Shown here piece after piece: positions 15,314 to 23,085 of a DNA stretch of 25,561 nt. Positions within the stretch are counted from its first letter, which is position 1, and each line of letters starts with the position of its first letter. Source of the DNA: Oscillospiraceae bacterium (GTDB lineage: Bacteria; Bacillota; Clostridia; Oscillospirales; Oscillospiraceae); the NCBI GenBank assembly GCA_016296635.1, contig JAEDIZ010000020.1:1-25561 (forward strand). The letters run 5' to 3'. A program made the position numbers and the translations under genes. The notes beneath the pieces were generated by a model that was not told the origin of the DNA, made no database searches, and was given only the letters and a program-made list of their open reading frames with translations.

Positions 15314-16413
15314 AGCTGACAAGACTGCAGCTTTACGGGTTTCGGAATTATGCCGCACTTGATCTGCCCATCCATCCCGGCGTCAATTTGATCGTCGGCG
15401 AAAACGCGCAGGGAAAGACGAATCTTTTAGAGGCGGTTTCCTACCTTTCCACGGGCAGGAGCTTCCGCACCATGCGGCAGGTGGAGCTGATCGGCTTCGG
15501 CGCTGATTTTGCAGATCTTTCCTGCCGGCTTTTTTCGCAGGGACGGGAGCAGTCCATTCGCGCGGTGTTATTTGCTTCGCATCGGCCAAAGCAGCTTTTT
15601 ATCGGCGGCGTGAAGCAGAAAACGGCGGCGGAGCTGCCGGGCGTTCTGACAACGGTTCTGTTCTGCCCGGACGATCTTTCCGTTCTGAAGGGCGGCGCCG
15701 CACCGCGGCGAAAGCTTTTGGACAATGCCCTCTGTCAGCTGCGGCCCGGCTACGCGCAGGCCTTAGCGGAATATAACAAGCTGCTCGACAGCAAGACGCG
15801 CATTCTCAAGGATTACCACGAGATGCCGTCGCTTCTCGATCCGCTGCCGGAGTTCAATTATCGGCTGGCGCAGGTGGGTGCAATTTTAATCTGGCACCGG
15901 GCGCGGTACTTAAATTCCCTCATCAAGGCGGCGGCGGATTATCACCATGAATTTTCCGGCGGGCGCGAGGCGCTGACGGCTTCCTATCAGACCGTTTCCA
16001 CCATCCGCGACCCCTTTGCCGAGCAGAAGGAGATCTTTTCGTGTCTGCTCGATCATCAGCAAAGCCACTACAAGGCGGAGCTGGAATCCGGCCAATGTCT
16101 GACCGGGCCGCATAAGGACGATTTTGACGCAAAGCTGGACGGCATCTCCATCAAGGCCTTCGGCTCGCAGGGACAGACCCGCACGGCGGCAATCTCGCTG
16201 AAACTGGCAGAGCGGGAGCTTCTGCGGCGCGACACCGGAGAGGAGCCGGTTCTGCTTTTAGACGATGTGCTTTCCGAGCTGGATGCCAGACGGCAGGACT
16301 TTGTGCTGAATCAGATTTCCTCCGGGCAGGTTTTTATCACCTGCTGTGAGCCGGAGCGCGTGACCAACATCGGTCAGACCGTGACTATCCGCGGAGGACA
16401 GCTATGTACGTAA
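15310..16413 (+). CDS. recF: DNA replication and repair protein RecF
   Basis: An SMC/ABC-like ATPase that helps load RecA at gaps. It has 367 residues. Motifs: LYGFRNY near the N-terminus, Walker A GENAQGKT (30-37), the ABC signature region FGSQGQTRTAAISLKLAE, and Walker B VLLLDDVLSELD (314-325). The start overlaps yaaA by ATGA, and the end overlaps remB by 10 nt, so yaaA-recF-remB look like one translationally coupled unit. Confidence 0.96.
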   Translation: MKLTRLQLYGFRNYAALDLPIHPGVNLIVGENAQGKTNLLEAVSYLSTGRSFRTMRQVELIGFGADFADLSCRLFSQGREQSIRAVLFASHRPKQLFIGGVKQKTAAELPGVLTTVLFCPDDLSVLKGGAAPRRKLLDNALCQLRPGYAQALAEYNKLLDSKTRILKDYHEMPSLLDPLPEFNYRLAQVGAILIWHRARYLNSLIKAAADYHHEFSGGREALTASYQTVSTIRDPFAEQKEIFSCLLDHQQSHYKAELESGQCLTGPHKDDFDAKLDGISIKAFGSQGQTRTAAISLKLAERELLRRDTGEEPVLLLDDVLSELDARRQDFVLNQISSGQVFITCCEPERVTNIGQTVTIRGGQLCT

Positions 16414-16655
16414 ACATCGGTTCGGACTTTACCGTGCGGAAAAGCGCGGTGGTGGGTGTGTTCGATCTGGACAACACTACCTGGTCCAAGTGGACAAGAA
16501 ATTTTCTTGCGCAGGCGCAGACGGCGGGCGAAGTGGTCGAGGCCACGGATGAGCTTCCCAAGTCCTTTCTCGTTACCAGTGAATTCGGCATGAACCGGGT
16601 TTATCTGACGCAGTATAACGCGGCGGTGCTGGTGAAGAGACTGGAAGAGGAATAA
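16404..16655 (+). CDS. remB: DUF370/RemA-like regulator (YaaB/RemB)
   Basis: An 83-residue protein of the RemA/RemB (DUF370) family, starting MYVNIGSDFTV and containing GVFDLDNTTWSK and the C-terminal VYLTQYNAAVLVKRL. In Bacillus subtilis RemA and RemB control matrix genes, and remB (yaaB) sits between recF and gyrB exactly as here; that positional match supports the name. The ATG at 16404 follows GGAGGA inside the end of recF and overlaps it by 10 nt. What it controls in this organism is not shown by the sequence. Confidence 0.85.
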   Translation: MYVNIGSDFTVRKSAVVGVFDLDNTTWSKWTRNFLAQAQTAGEVVEATDELPKSFLVTSEFGMNRVYLTQYNAAVLVKRLEEE

Positions 16656-16684
16656 AAGATTTCCCTCGAGGTAGACAGAAAGAA

Positions 16685-16834
16685 AGGCTTCCCCCGGGGG
16701 AAGCTGGCACGGCGAAACCGTGACTGATGAGGGTCGGCTTTTGCGTGCCTATAGATAAGCATAGTGCTGATATGCTTGTGCTCCATTACCCTCATCCGCC
16801 TCGCTGTGCTCGGCACCTTTCCCAAGGGGAAGGC
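16685..16834. repeat. Inverted pair of family B repeats (REPIN-like) upstream of gyrB
   Basis: A minus-oriented copy (16685-16734: GGCTTCCCCCGGGGGAAG, then CTGATGAGGGT) faces a plus-oriented copy (16788-16834: ACCCTCATCCG, then CCTTTCCCAAGGGGAAGG). A short hairpin AAGCATA...TATGCTT lies between them (16758-16778). Two REP-like units in head-to-head inversion are the layout called a REPIN. Confidence 0.7.
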
Positions 16835-16933
16835 GCTTTCACGGGTTGTCGCGGACGCCGACCTCTACGGGCAGATGATTGATTCTGCGTATTATTCTTT
16901 TGCGTTTTTTATCCTTCAAAAGGAGTATCCATA

Positions 16934-18892
16934 ATGAGTGAAGAAGTTCTGAAAAATGAAGTAGTTGAGACGGAATATGACGCCAGTCAGATTCAGGTGC
17001 TGGAGGGACTCGAAGCAGTCCGCAAGCGCCCGGGTATGTACATCGGCTCCACCAGCGTTTCCGGCCTGCACCATCTGGTCTATGAGATCGTGGACAACGC
17101 CATCGACGAAGCGCTGGCAGGCTACTGCCGCAACGTCACCGTCACCATCAACGAGGGCGACACCATCACCGTCACCGATGACGGCCGCGGCATCCCCGTC
17201 GACATTCAGGCGCAGACCGGCAAGCCTGCGCTGGAGGTCGTTTACACCGTTCTGCACGCAGGCGGCAAATTCGGCGGCGGCGGCTACAAGGTCTCCGGCG
17301 GTCTGCACGGCGTCGGCGCCTCCGTTGTCAACGCCCTCTCCGAATGGCTCGAGGTGCAGGTTTCCCGCGACGGACACATCTATGAGATGAAGTTCACCCG
17401 GGGTCACATTCTGCAGGAAATGCGCATTGTCGGCACCACCGACAAGCACGGCACAAAGGTCACCTTCAAGCCCGATCCGCAGATGTTCGACACGCTGATC
17501 TATGATTATGAGACCCTGCACACCCGTATGCGCGAGCAGGCATTTCTGAATGCCGGTCTGCACATCACGATCTCCGACGAGCGCATCGATTCCGCGACAA
17601 AGCCGGAAAAGGAGCGTTTTGACTCCATGTGCTACGAGGGCGGCATCCGCGAGTTCGTCCAATGGTATAACCGCCACAAAACCCCCATGCACGAGCAGGT
17701 CATCTACATGGCGGGCAAGAAGGACGACTCCACCGCGGAGATCGCCCTGCAGTATAACGACAGCTTCAACGAGACCATCGTCTCCTTTGCCAACGACATC
17801 CATACTCCGGAAGGCGGTATGCACGAGGAAGGCTTCAAGCGGGCGCTGACCTCCGTTCTGAACGCCTACGGCGTGAAGAAGGGTTACATCAAGGGCGACG
17901 ACAAGGTTTCCGGCGAGGACGTGCGCGAGGGTCTGACGGCGATCATCTCCGTCAAGCTGACCGAGGCGCAGTTTGAGGGCCAGACCAAGGCCAAGCTCGG
18001 CAACGCCTCCATGCGTACGCTGGTCAATAACATCGTATCCAAACAGCTTGAGGAGTTCCTCGAAGAAAATCCCGGCATCGGCAAGGCAATTCTGGAAAAG
18101 GCCATGATGGCCAACCGGGCAAGAGAAGCCGCCCGGAAGGCGCGCGAAGCCATCCGCCGCAAGACCGGACTCGAATCCGGTCAGATGCCGGACAAGCTGC
18201 GCGACTGCAACGACACCGATCCCGAGCTGACCGAAATCTACATCGTCGAGGGTGACTCCGCAGGCGGCTCCGCTACCCAGGGACGCGACTCCCGGTTCCA
18301 GGCGATTTTGCCTCTTTGGGGCAAGATGCTGAACGTGGAAAAGGCCAGAGCCGACAAGGTCTACGGCAACGATAAGCTGCAGCCCGTCATCACGGCGCTC
18401 GGCGCCGGCATCGGCGATGAATTCAACATCGAAAAGCTCCGCTATCACAAGGTCATCATCATGGCGGATGCCGATGTGGACGGCAGCCACATCCGTACGC
18501 TGCTTTTGACCTTCTTCTTCCGCTTCATGCGGCCGCTCATTGAGCAGGGTTATGTTTATTCCGCCGTTCCGCCGCTTTTCAAGCTGACGCGCGGCAAGAC
18601 CACCCGCGTGGCCTATTCCGATGAACAGCGCGACAAGATTTCTGCCGAGCTGCGTGAGAACAATCCCAACGCCAAGGTCGATATTTCCAGATTTAAGGGT
18701 CTTGGCGAAATGAACCCCCACGAGCTTTGGGAGACCACCATGGATCCCACCACGAGAACGCTGCGCCGCATCACCCTCGAGGACGCCATCGCCGCCGATC
18801 AGATCTTCACCGTTCTGATGGGCGAGGAGGTTGAGCCGAGAAAGGAATTCATCGAGGAAAACGCGAAGTATGTCGTGAATCTGGATATTTGA
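16934..18892 (+). CDS. gyrB: DNA gyrase subunit B
   Basis: The ATPase subunit of gyrase. It has 652 residues, starting at ATG 16934 behind AAAGGAG. GHKL ATPase motifs: EIVDNAIDEA (51-60, with the Mg-binding Asn55), DDGRGIPV (82-89) and GGLHGVGASVVNAL. The TOPRIM domain has EGDSAGG (439-445) and DADVDGSH (512-519). The ending RFKGLGEMNPHELWETTMDP...YVVNLDI is normal. Length is that of the Gram-positive type without the long proteobacterial insert. Separated from remB by the inverted repeat pair, and from gyrA by the GIY-YIG unit, so the two gyrase genes, often adjacent, are split here. Confidence 0.98.
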   Translation: MSEEVLKNEVVETEYDASQIQVLEGLEAVRKRPGMYIGSTSVSGLHHLVYEIVDNAIDEALAGYCRNVTVTINEGDTITVTDDGRGIPVDIQAQTGKPALEVVYTVLHAGGKFGGGGYKVSGGLHGVGASVVNALSEWLEVQVSRDGHIYEMKFTRGHILQEMRIVGTTDKHGTKVTFKPDPQMFDTLIYDYETLHTRMREQAFLNAGLHITISDERIDSATKPEKERFDSMCYEGGIREFVQWYNRHKTPMHEQVIYMAGKKDDSTAEIALQYNDSFNETIVSFANDIHTPEGGMHEEGFKRALTSVLNAYGVKKGYIKGDDKVSGEDVREGLTAIISVKLTEAQFEGQTKAKLGNASMRTLVNNIVSKQLEEFLEENPGIGKAILEKAMMANRAREAARKAREAIRRKTGLESGQMPDKLRDCNDTDPELTEIYIVEGDSAGGSATQGRDSRFQAILPLWGKMLNVEKARADKVYGNDKLQPVITALGAGIGDEFNIEKLRYHKVIIMADADVDGSHIRTLLLTFFFRFMRPLIEQGYVYSAVPPLFKLTRGKTTRVAYSDEQRDKISAELRENNPNAKVDISRFKGLGEMNPHELWETTMDPTTRTLRRITLEDAIAADQIFTVLMGEEVEPRKEFIEENAKYVVNLDI

Positions 18893-18905
18893 GATTTATT
18901 TGGCT

Positions 18906-18950
18906 TGTCATTGCGAGCCAGTGAACGATTTCACTGGCGTGGCAATCCGT
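18906..18950 (+). repeat. Family C repeat, left copy flanking the GIY-YIG gene
   Basis: TGTCATTGCGAGCCAGTG, then a short spacer, then CACTGGCGTGGCAATCCGT. Internally palindromic (CCAGTG/CACTGG). An inverted copy is at 19266-19307 and a degenerate one at 22975-23015. Confidence 0.85.
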
Positions 18951-18974
18951 CCTCCTCATGAGGTAACTGCCGAT

Positions 18975-19262
18975 ATGTACTATGTCTACATTCTTGCAAA
19001 TCTTACAAACACGGTAATCTATACCGGCGTTACGAATGATCTTTGCAGAAGAGTTTATGAGCATAGGCAGCATTTGGATCCGAATAGCTTTACGGCAAAA
19101 TACCATGTGACAAAGCTCGTTTATTATGATGCTTCCCCGACTGTAACAGACGCGATCGAACGGGAAAAGCAGATCAAGGGCTGGAACCGAAAACGGAAAA
19201 ATAAATGGATCGCGTCCATGAATCCGGAATGGAAAGACTTATTTGAAACTCTGGAACAGTAG
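18975..19262 (+). CDS. GIY-YIG nuclease-family protein
   Basis: A 95-residue stand-alone GIY-YIG domain (UPF0213-like). MYYVYILANLTNTVIYTGVT supplies the two Tyr-containing strands (Tyr5, Tyr16-Thr-Gly), RRVYEHR the conserved Arg (about 26), AIEREKQIKGW the metal-binding Glu (64), and ASMNPEWKDL the usual end. All expected active-site residues are present. The ATG at 18975 is chosen because homologous proteins begin at this MYYVYIL; the frame upstream only translates the flanking repeat. It lies between gyrB and gyrA, with inverted family C repeats starting 69 bp before its ATG and 4 bp after its stop. Small GIY-YIG proteins may act in DNA repair or with mobile DNA; which applies here is not known. 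Confidence 0.9.
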   Translation: MYYVYILANLTNTVIYTGVTNDLCRRVYEHRQHLDPNSFTAKYHVTKLVYYDASPTVTDAIEREKQIKGWNRKRKNKWIASMNPEWKDLFETLEQ

Positions 19263-19265
19263 AGA

Positions 19266-19307
19266 ACGGATTGCCACGCCAGTGCGCGGCACTGGCTCGC
19301 AATGACA
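19266..19307 (-). repeat. Family C repeat, right copy flanking the GIY-YIG gene
   Basis: ACGGATTGCCACGCCAGTG...CACTGGCTCGCAATGACA is the inverted counterpart of 18906-18950; outer arms match almost base for base while the centre differs. Together the two copies delimit a 402-bp unit. Confidence 0.85.
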
Positions 19308-19384
19308 GATTTTAAGATTTACGCAGAAATGGAATCTGAAAACACAAGACATTTCAGCGATTTTCGGTTCCATCGGATGCATAA

Positions 19385-19399
19385 GCCCCGCCCTACAAA
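19385..19399 (+). repeat. Half of a family A REP-like element
   Basis: GCCCCGCCCTACAAA repeats the right arm and tail of the family A palindromes; the left arm is not recognisable. Confidence 0.5.
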
Positions 19400-19454
19400 G
19401 AATCTCGCATCATCGAAGATGCTGACCCTACTCCAAACAAAGGAGAACCCATAA

Positions 19455-21968
19455 ATGGCACATAAGAAAGATTACAAACCGGAGGACATTCGTTTCCCCG
19501 ATCAGACGATCGTGGAATCCGAGCTTGTCCATGAGATGAAAAGCTCCTACATCGACTACGCCATGTCCGTTATCGTCGGTCGTGCGCTGCCCGATGTCAG
19601 AGACGGTCTGAAGCCCGTCCATCGCCGCATTCTTTACGGCATGTACGAGGACAATCTGACCTACGACAAGCCCTTCCGCAAGTGCGCGACCGCTGTCGGC
19701 GATGTCCTCGGCCGGTATCATCCCCACGGCGACGCATCGGTCTACGATGCCCTCGTCCGTCTTGCGCAGGACTTCTCCCTGCGGCATCCGCTCATCGACG
19801 GCCACGGCAACTTCGGCTCCGTGGACGGCGATCCCCCCGCGGCCTACCGATATACCGAGGCACGCCTTTCCAAAATCTCCAACGAGATGCTGCGCGACAT
19901 CGACAAGGAGACCGTGGATTGGGATCCCAACTTCGATGAGTCGAGAAAAGAACCGAGAGTTCTGCCGTCCCGATTCCCGAACCTGCTGGTAAACGGCTCG
20001 TCCGGCATCGCTGTCGGCATGGCCACCAACATCCCGCCCCACAATCTGCGCGAGGTCATCGACGCCTGCATCTGCGTGCTGGACGATCCGGAAGCGACCC
20101 TGCCCGACATCATGGAGCATATTCAGGGCCCGGATTTCCCGACAAAGGGCATCATCATGGGCCGCAGCGGCATCCGTGCTGCCTACGCCACCGGCCGCGG
20201 CAAGATCACCGTCCGCGCCCGGGCAGAGTTTGAGGAATACGGGCAGAACCGCCAGCGCATCATCGTGACGGAGCTGCCGTATCAGGTCAACAAGCGCCAG
20301 CTCATCGCATCGATTGCAGAGCAGGTGCGTGACAAGCGCCTCGACGGCATTTCCGATCTGCGCGACGAAACCGACCGCAACGGTATGCGTGTGGTCATCG
20401 AGCTGAAAAAGGATGCAAACGGACAGGTCGTTCTGAACAGACTTTTTGCACAGACGCAGATGCAGATCACCTTCGGCGTGACCATGCTGGCGCTCGTCAA
20501 CAATCAGTCGCAGCCGAGGATCCTCTCCCTGCGCCACATTCTCGACGAGTACCTCAACTTCCAGGAGGAGATCATCACCCGCCGTACCCAGTATGATCTG
20601 CGCAAGGCCAAGGAGCGCCAGCACGTACTGGAGGGTCTGCTGATCGCAGAGGACAACATCGACGAGGTTATCCGGATCATCCGCAGCCGCTATGACGATG
20701 CAAAGGAAGCGCTCATGGAGCGGTTCGGTCTGTCTGAAATTCAGGCGCAGGTCGTTCTCGACATGCAGCTCAAGCGCCTGCAGGGACTTGAACGCGAGAA
20801 GCTTGAAAACGAATATAAGGAACTGGAAGAGCGCATCGCATACTACAACCGTCTGCTTTCCGATGAGGCGCTTCTCAAGAGCGTACTCAAGGAAGAGCTG
20901 ATCGCCATCCGCGACAAGTACGGCAATGACCGCATGACGGAGATCCAGGACGTGGAGGACGAGATCGACATCGAAGATCTCATCGAGGAGGAGCAGTGCG
21001 TCTTTACACTCTCCCATGCGGGCTACATCAAGCGCGTGCCCGCCTCCACCTACCGCAGCCAGAAACGCGGTGGCCGCGGCGTGACGGGTCAGACGCTCAA
21101 GGACGAGGACTTCGTGGAAAGCGTTTTCTCCGCTTCTACCCACGATTTCATTCTGTTCTTTACGAACCTCGGCAAGGTACACCGCCGCAAGGGATATCAG
21201 ATCCCGGAGGCAGGCCGCACCGCCAAGGGCAGCAACATCGTCAATATCCTGCCGCTGGAGCCGGGCGAAAAGGTCACCGCAGGCATCACCGTGCGCGAAT
21301 TTGATGAGGACAATCTGCTCTTCGTGACGAAGATGGGCACGATCAAGCGCGTGACGCTGGAATGCCTCAACACGGCAAGAAAGGCCGGTATCCGTGCGCT
21401 TTCTCTCAACGAGGGCGATGAACTGATCGCGGTCATGAAGACCACGGGCGAAAACAACATCGTGCTGGCTACCCATGACGGCATGGCCATCTGCTTCAGC
21501 GAAAACAATGTGCGCATCATGGGCCGTGACGCGGCAGGCGTGCGCGGCATCGATCTTTCAGAGGGTGACTTTGTTGTCGGCGCGGGCATCGCGCAGGAGG
21601 GCAAGCAGCTGCTGACCGTCACCGAAAACGGCTTCGGCAAGCGGACGGAGCTGACCGAGTATATGCGTCTCGGGGACCGCGGCGAACGTCATCCGCAGCT
21701 CAGAGGCGGCAAGGGTCTCAAGAACTACAACATCACCGAAAAGACCGGAAAGGTCTGCGGCGTGGCCATCGTAGAAGACGGCGATGATCTGATGCTCATC
21801 GAGTCCGGCGGCGTGCTGATCCGCATGAAGGTTTCAGGCATCAACATCTATAAGCGCGATACCCAGGGCGTCATTCTGATGCGCCTGCCCGAAGGCGGCA
21901 GGGTATTCTCCATCGAACGCGTGGACGCAGAACCCGAGGAGGAGACAGCAGAGCAGCCGCAGGCGTGA
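19455..21968 (+). CDS. gyrA: DNA gyrase subunit A
   Basis: The DNA breakage-reunion subunit of gyrase. It has 837 residues, starting at ATG 19455 behind AAAGGAG. The breakage domain has RALPDVRDGLKPVHRRIL (43-60) and AAYRYTEARL (129-138, catalytic Tyr133). The C-terminal beta-pinwheel carries a GyrA-box, QKRGGRG (536-542), confirming gyrase rather than topoisomerase IV. In the quinolone-resistance region the sequence is HPHGDASVYD (89-98): the position equivalent to E. coli Ser83 is Ala94, as in mycobacteria, while the acidic position (Asp98) is kept. The TGA stop overlaps the ATG of the RAYT fragment (TGATG). Confidence 0.98.
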   Translation: MAHKKDYKPEDIRFPDQTIVESELVHEMKSSYIDYAMSVIVGRALPDVRDGLKPVHRRILYGMYEDNLTYDKPFRKCATAVGDVLGRYHPHGDASVYDALVRLAQDFSLRHPLIDGHGNFGSVDGDPPAAYRYTEARLSKISNEMLRDIDKETVDWDPNFDESRKEPRVLPSRFPNLLVNGSSGIAVGMATNIPPHNLREVIDACICVLDDPEATLPDIMEHIQGPDFPTKGIIMGRSGIRAAYATGRGKITVRARAEFEEYGQNRQRIIVTELPYQVNKRQLIASIAEQVRDKRLDGISDLRDETDRNGMRVVIELKKDANGQVVLNRLFAQTQMQITFGVTMLALVNNQSQPRILSLRHILDEYLNFQEEIITRRTQYDLRKAKERQHVLEGLLIAEDNIDEVIRIIRSRYDDAKEALMERFGLSEIQAQVVLDMQLKRLQGLEREKLENEYKELEERIAYYNRLLSDEALLKSVLKEELIAIRDKYGNDRMTEIQDVEDEIDIEDLIEEEQCVFTLSHAGYIKRVPASTYRSQKRGGRGVTGQTLKDEDFVESVFSASTHDFILFFTNLGKVHRRKGYQIPEAGRTAKGSNIVNILPLEPGEKVTAGITVREFDEDNLLFVTKMGTIKRVTLECLNTARKAGIRALSLNEGDELIAVMKTTGENNIVLATHDGMAICFSENNVRIMGRDAAGVRGIDLSEGDFVVGAGIAQEGKQLLTVTENGFGKRTELTEYMRLGDRGERHPQLRGGKGLKNYNITEKTGKVCGVAIVEDGDDLMLIESGGVLIRMKVSGINIYKRDTQGVILMRLPEGGRVFSIERVDAEPEEETAEQPQA

Positions 21969-22078
21969 TGGAAAGAAGGATACACCCGCGTCTGACGGGA
22001 TATGATTACAGTCAGAACGGAGCGTATTTTGTTACGATCTGTACGAAAGACCGGAAACCGATTTTAGGAAGCATTGCC
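21968..22078 (+). pseudogene. N-terminal fragment of a REP-associated tyrosine transposase (RAYT)
   Basis: The product (MERRIHPRLTGYDYSQNGAY, then FVTICTKDRKPILGSI) is the characteristic start of RAYT/TnpA_REP proteins, which are Y1 (IS200-like) transposases. Only about 37 residues are left; the HUH motif and catalytic Tyr are missing. It is followed at once by a perfect REP-like palindrome. The ATG overlaps the gyrA stop. The frame continues without a stop through the repeats into rnhA, so a RAYT-leader/RNase H chimera of 207 residues could be made. Confidence 0.75.
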
Positions 22079-22108
22079 GTAGGGCGCGATGCCTACATCG
22101 CGCCCTAC
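22079..22108. repeat. REP-like palindrome, family A (perfect 13-bp stem)
   Basis: GTAGGGCGCGATG (22079-22091) pairs with CATCGCGCCCTAC (22096-22108) around CCTA. It is the most perfect family A copy and lies directly after the RAYT fragment. Confidence 0.9.
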
Positions 22109-22113
22109 ACAAA

Positions 22114-22130
22114 CTTCCCCCAGGGGAAGG
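22114..22130. repeat. Family B repeat fragment
   Basis: CTTCCCC-CA-GGGGAAGG, the palindromic end of the family B repeats, placed between the REP and rnhA. Confidence 0.5.
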
Positions 22131-22147
22131 CTATCAATGAAGAATCA

Positions 22148-22591
22148 ATGAAAAAAACTGTTACGATTTATACGGACGGGGCGTGCTCCGGCAATCCCGG
22201 GCCGGGCGGCTGGTGCGCGATCCTTGAATACGGCGGCGTGGAGAAAATGCTCTCCGGCGGCGAGGAACAGACCACCAACAACCGCATGGAAATGACCGCG
22301 GTCATTCAGGCGCTGCTGGCTTTGAAAGAGTCCTGCATCGTGGAGCTGTGGTCGGATTCGACCTACGTGCTGAACGCCCTTGAAAAGGGCTGGGCCTGGG
22401 GCTGGAAGCGCAAGGGCTGGGTCAAGTCCGACAAGAAGCCGGCACTCAATCCCGATCTTTGGGAGACTTTGCTTGGTCTGACGCAGCAGCATGAGATGCA
22501 CTACCACTGGGTCAAGGGTCACGAGCAGAACGAAAAAAACAACCGCTGCGACAAGCAGGCGGTTTTGGAAAGTCAGAAATTCAGAAAGTAA
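22148..22591 (+). CDS. rnhA: Ribonuclease HI
   Basis: Degrades the RNA strand of RNA-DNA hybrids. It has 147 residues and no extra hybrid-binding domain. All active-site residues are present: Asp10 (YTDGACSGNPGPGGW), Glu48 (NNRMEMTA), Asp70 (LWSDSTYV), His125 (WVKGHEQNEKN) and Asp135. The ATG at 22148 gives the family's usual N-terminus (MKKTVTIYTDGA), but it has no well-spaced ribosome binding site: the nearest purine-rich block (GGGGAAGG) belongs to the family B repeat, 17 nt away. The same frame is open back to 21968 through a RAYT fragment and a REP, so an N-terminally extended form is possible. The gene ends in a strong terminator. Confidence 0.93.
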   Translation: MKKTVTIYTDGACSGNPGPGGWCAILEYGGVEKMLSGGEEQTTNNRMEMTAVIQALLALKESCIVELWSDSTYVLNALEKGWAWGWKRKGWVKSDKKPALNPDLWETLLGLTQQHEMHYHWVKGHEQNEKNNRCDKQAVLESQKFRK

Positions 22592-22595
22592 GAAG

Positions 22596-22629
22596 CGGGC
22601 GGAACCAAAAAGGGTTCCGCCCGTTTTTT
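22596..22629 (+). terminator. Rho-independent terminator after rnhA
   Basis: CGGGCGGAACC (22596-22606) and GGTTCCGCCCG (22613-22623) form a perfect 11-bp stem followed by six T residues. Confidence 0.95.
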
Positions 22630-23035
22630 CTGTAAATATGGCGTGTGATATTCCATACGCAGAAACGAAAGTACGTTTCCAACGTCATTCGGAGCGGAGG
22701 AACCCTCGCCACCACGCCATCGGGCGTCGCGTAGGAACGATTACATAGGTGACGCCATGCGAAAAACATGAACCAAAACGTTTATGGAGTCAGCACGTGG
22801 CGAGGCACAGATTCGTAGAAGACCGATAAGAGCAGCTTTTGCCTGCTTTTCTCTGCTCAGGCAGAAAAGCAGGCCGCCGGGGGCATACCGCAGCAAAAAT
22901 AAGAAAAAAAGAACGGATTCCGACTCGCTAAGAGCCGCCCTGCGGGCGGTTGCTCGCTGGATGCCGTTGCGGCGGCGATGCCACACCAGTCTGCGGACCG
23001 GTTTCGCAATGACAGGCGAGGGCGGGGTTTCTTGC
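22630..23035. other. Gene-free spacer with decayed repeats
   Basis: No convincing gene on either strand. It holds a hairpin, CCTGCTTTTCT (22842-22852) with AGAAAAGCAGG (22863-22873), several short GC palindromes (for example GCCGCCCTGCGGGCGG near 22932), and a degenerate family C repeat (22975-23015: GATGCCACACCAGT...TTTCGCAATGACAG, minus orientation). Confidence 0.6.
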
Positions 23036-23067
23036 GAAAAAATAGGGAACGCCGGGTTGGCGTTCCC
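23036..23067 (-). terminator. Rho-independent terminator of the VanW gene
   Basis: Read on the minus strand, GGGAACGCC (23067-23059) pairs with GGCGTTCCC (23053-23045), followed by TATTTTTT. It lies 18 bp beyond the VanW-gene stop. Confidence 0.9.
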
Positions 23068-23085
23068 TGAAATTATATGCAGTTT

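Noticed and set aside
16916..21476. Very long minus-strand open frames opposite gyrB (601 codons) and gyrA (682 codons)
   Set aside because: They are antisense shadows of highly conserved genes with biased third positions; their products show no domain motif and no ribosome binding sites.
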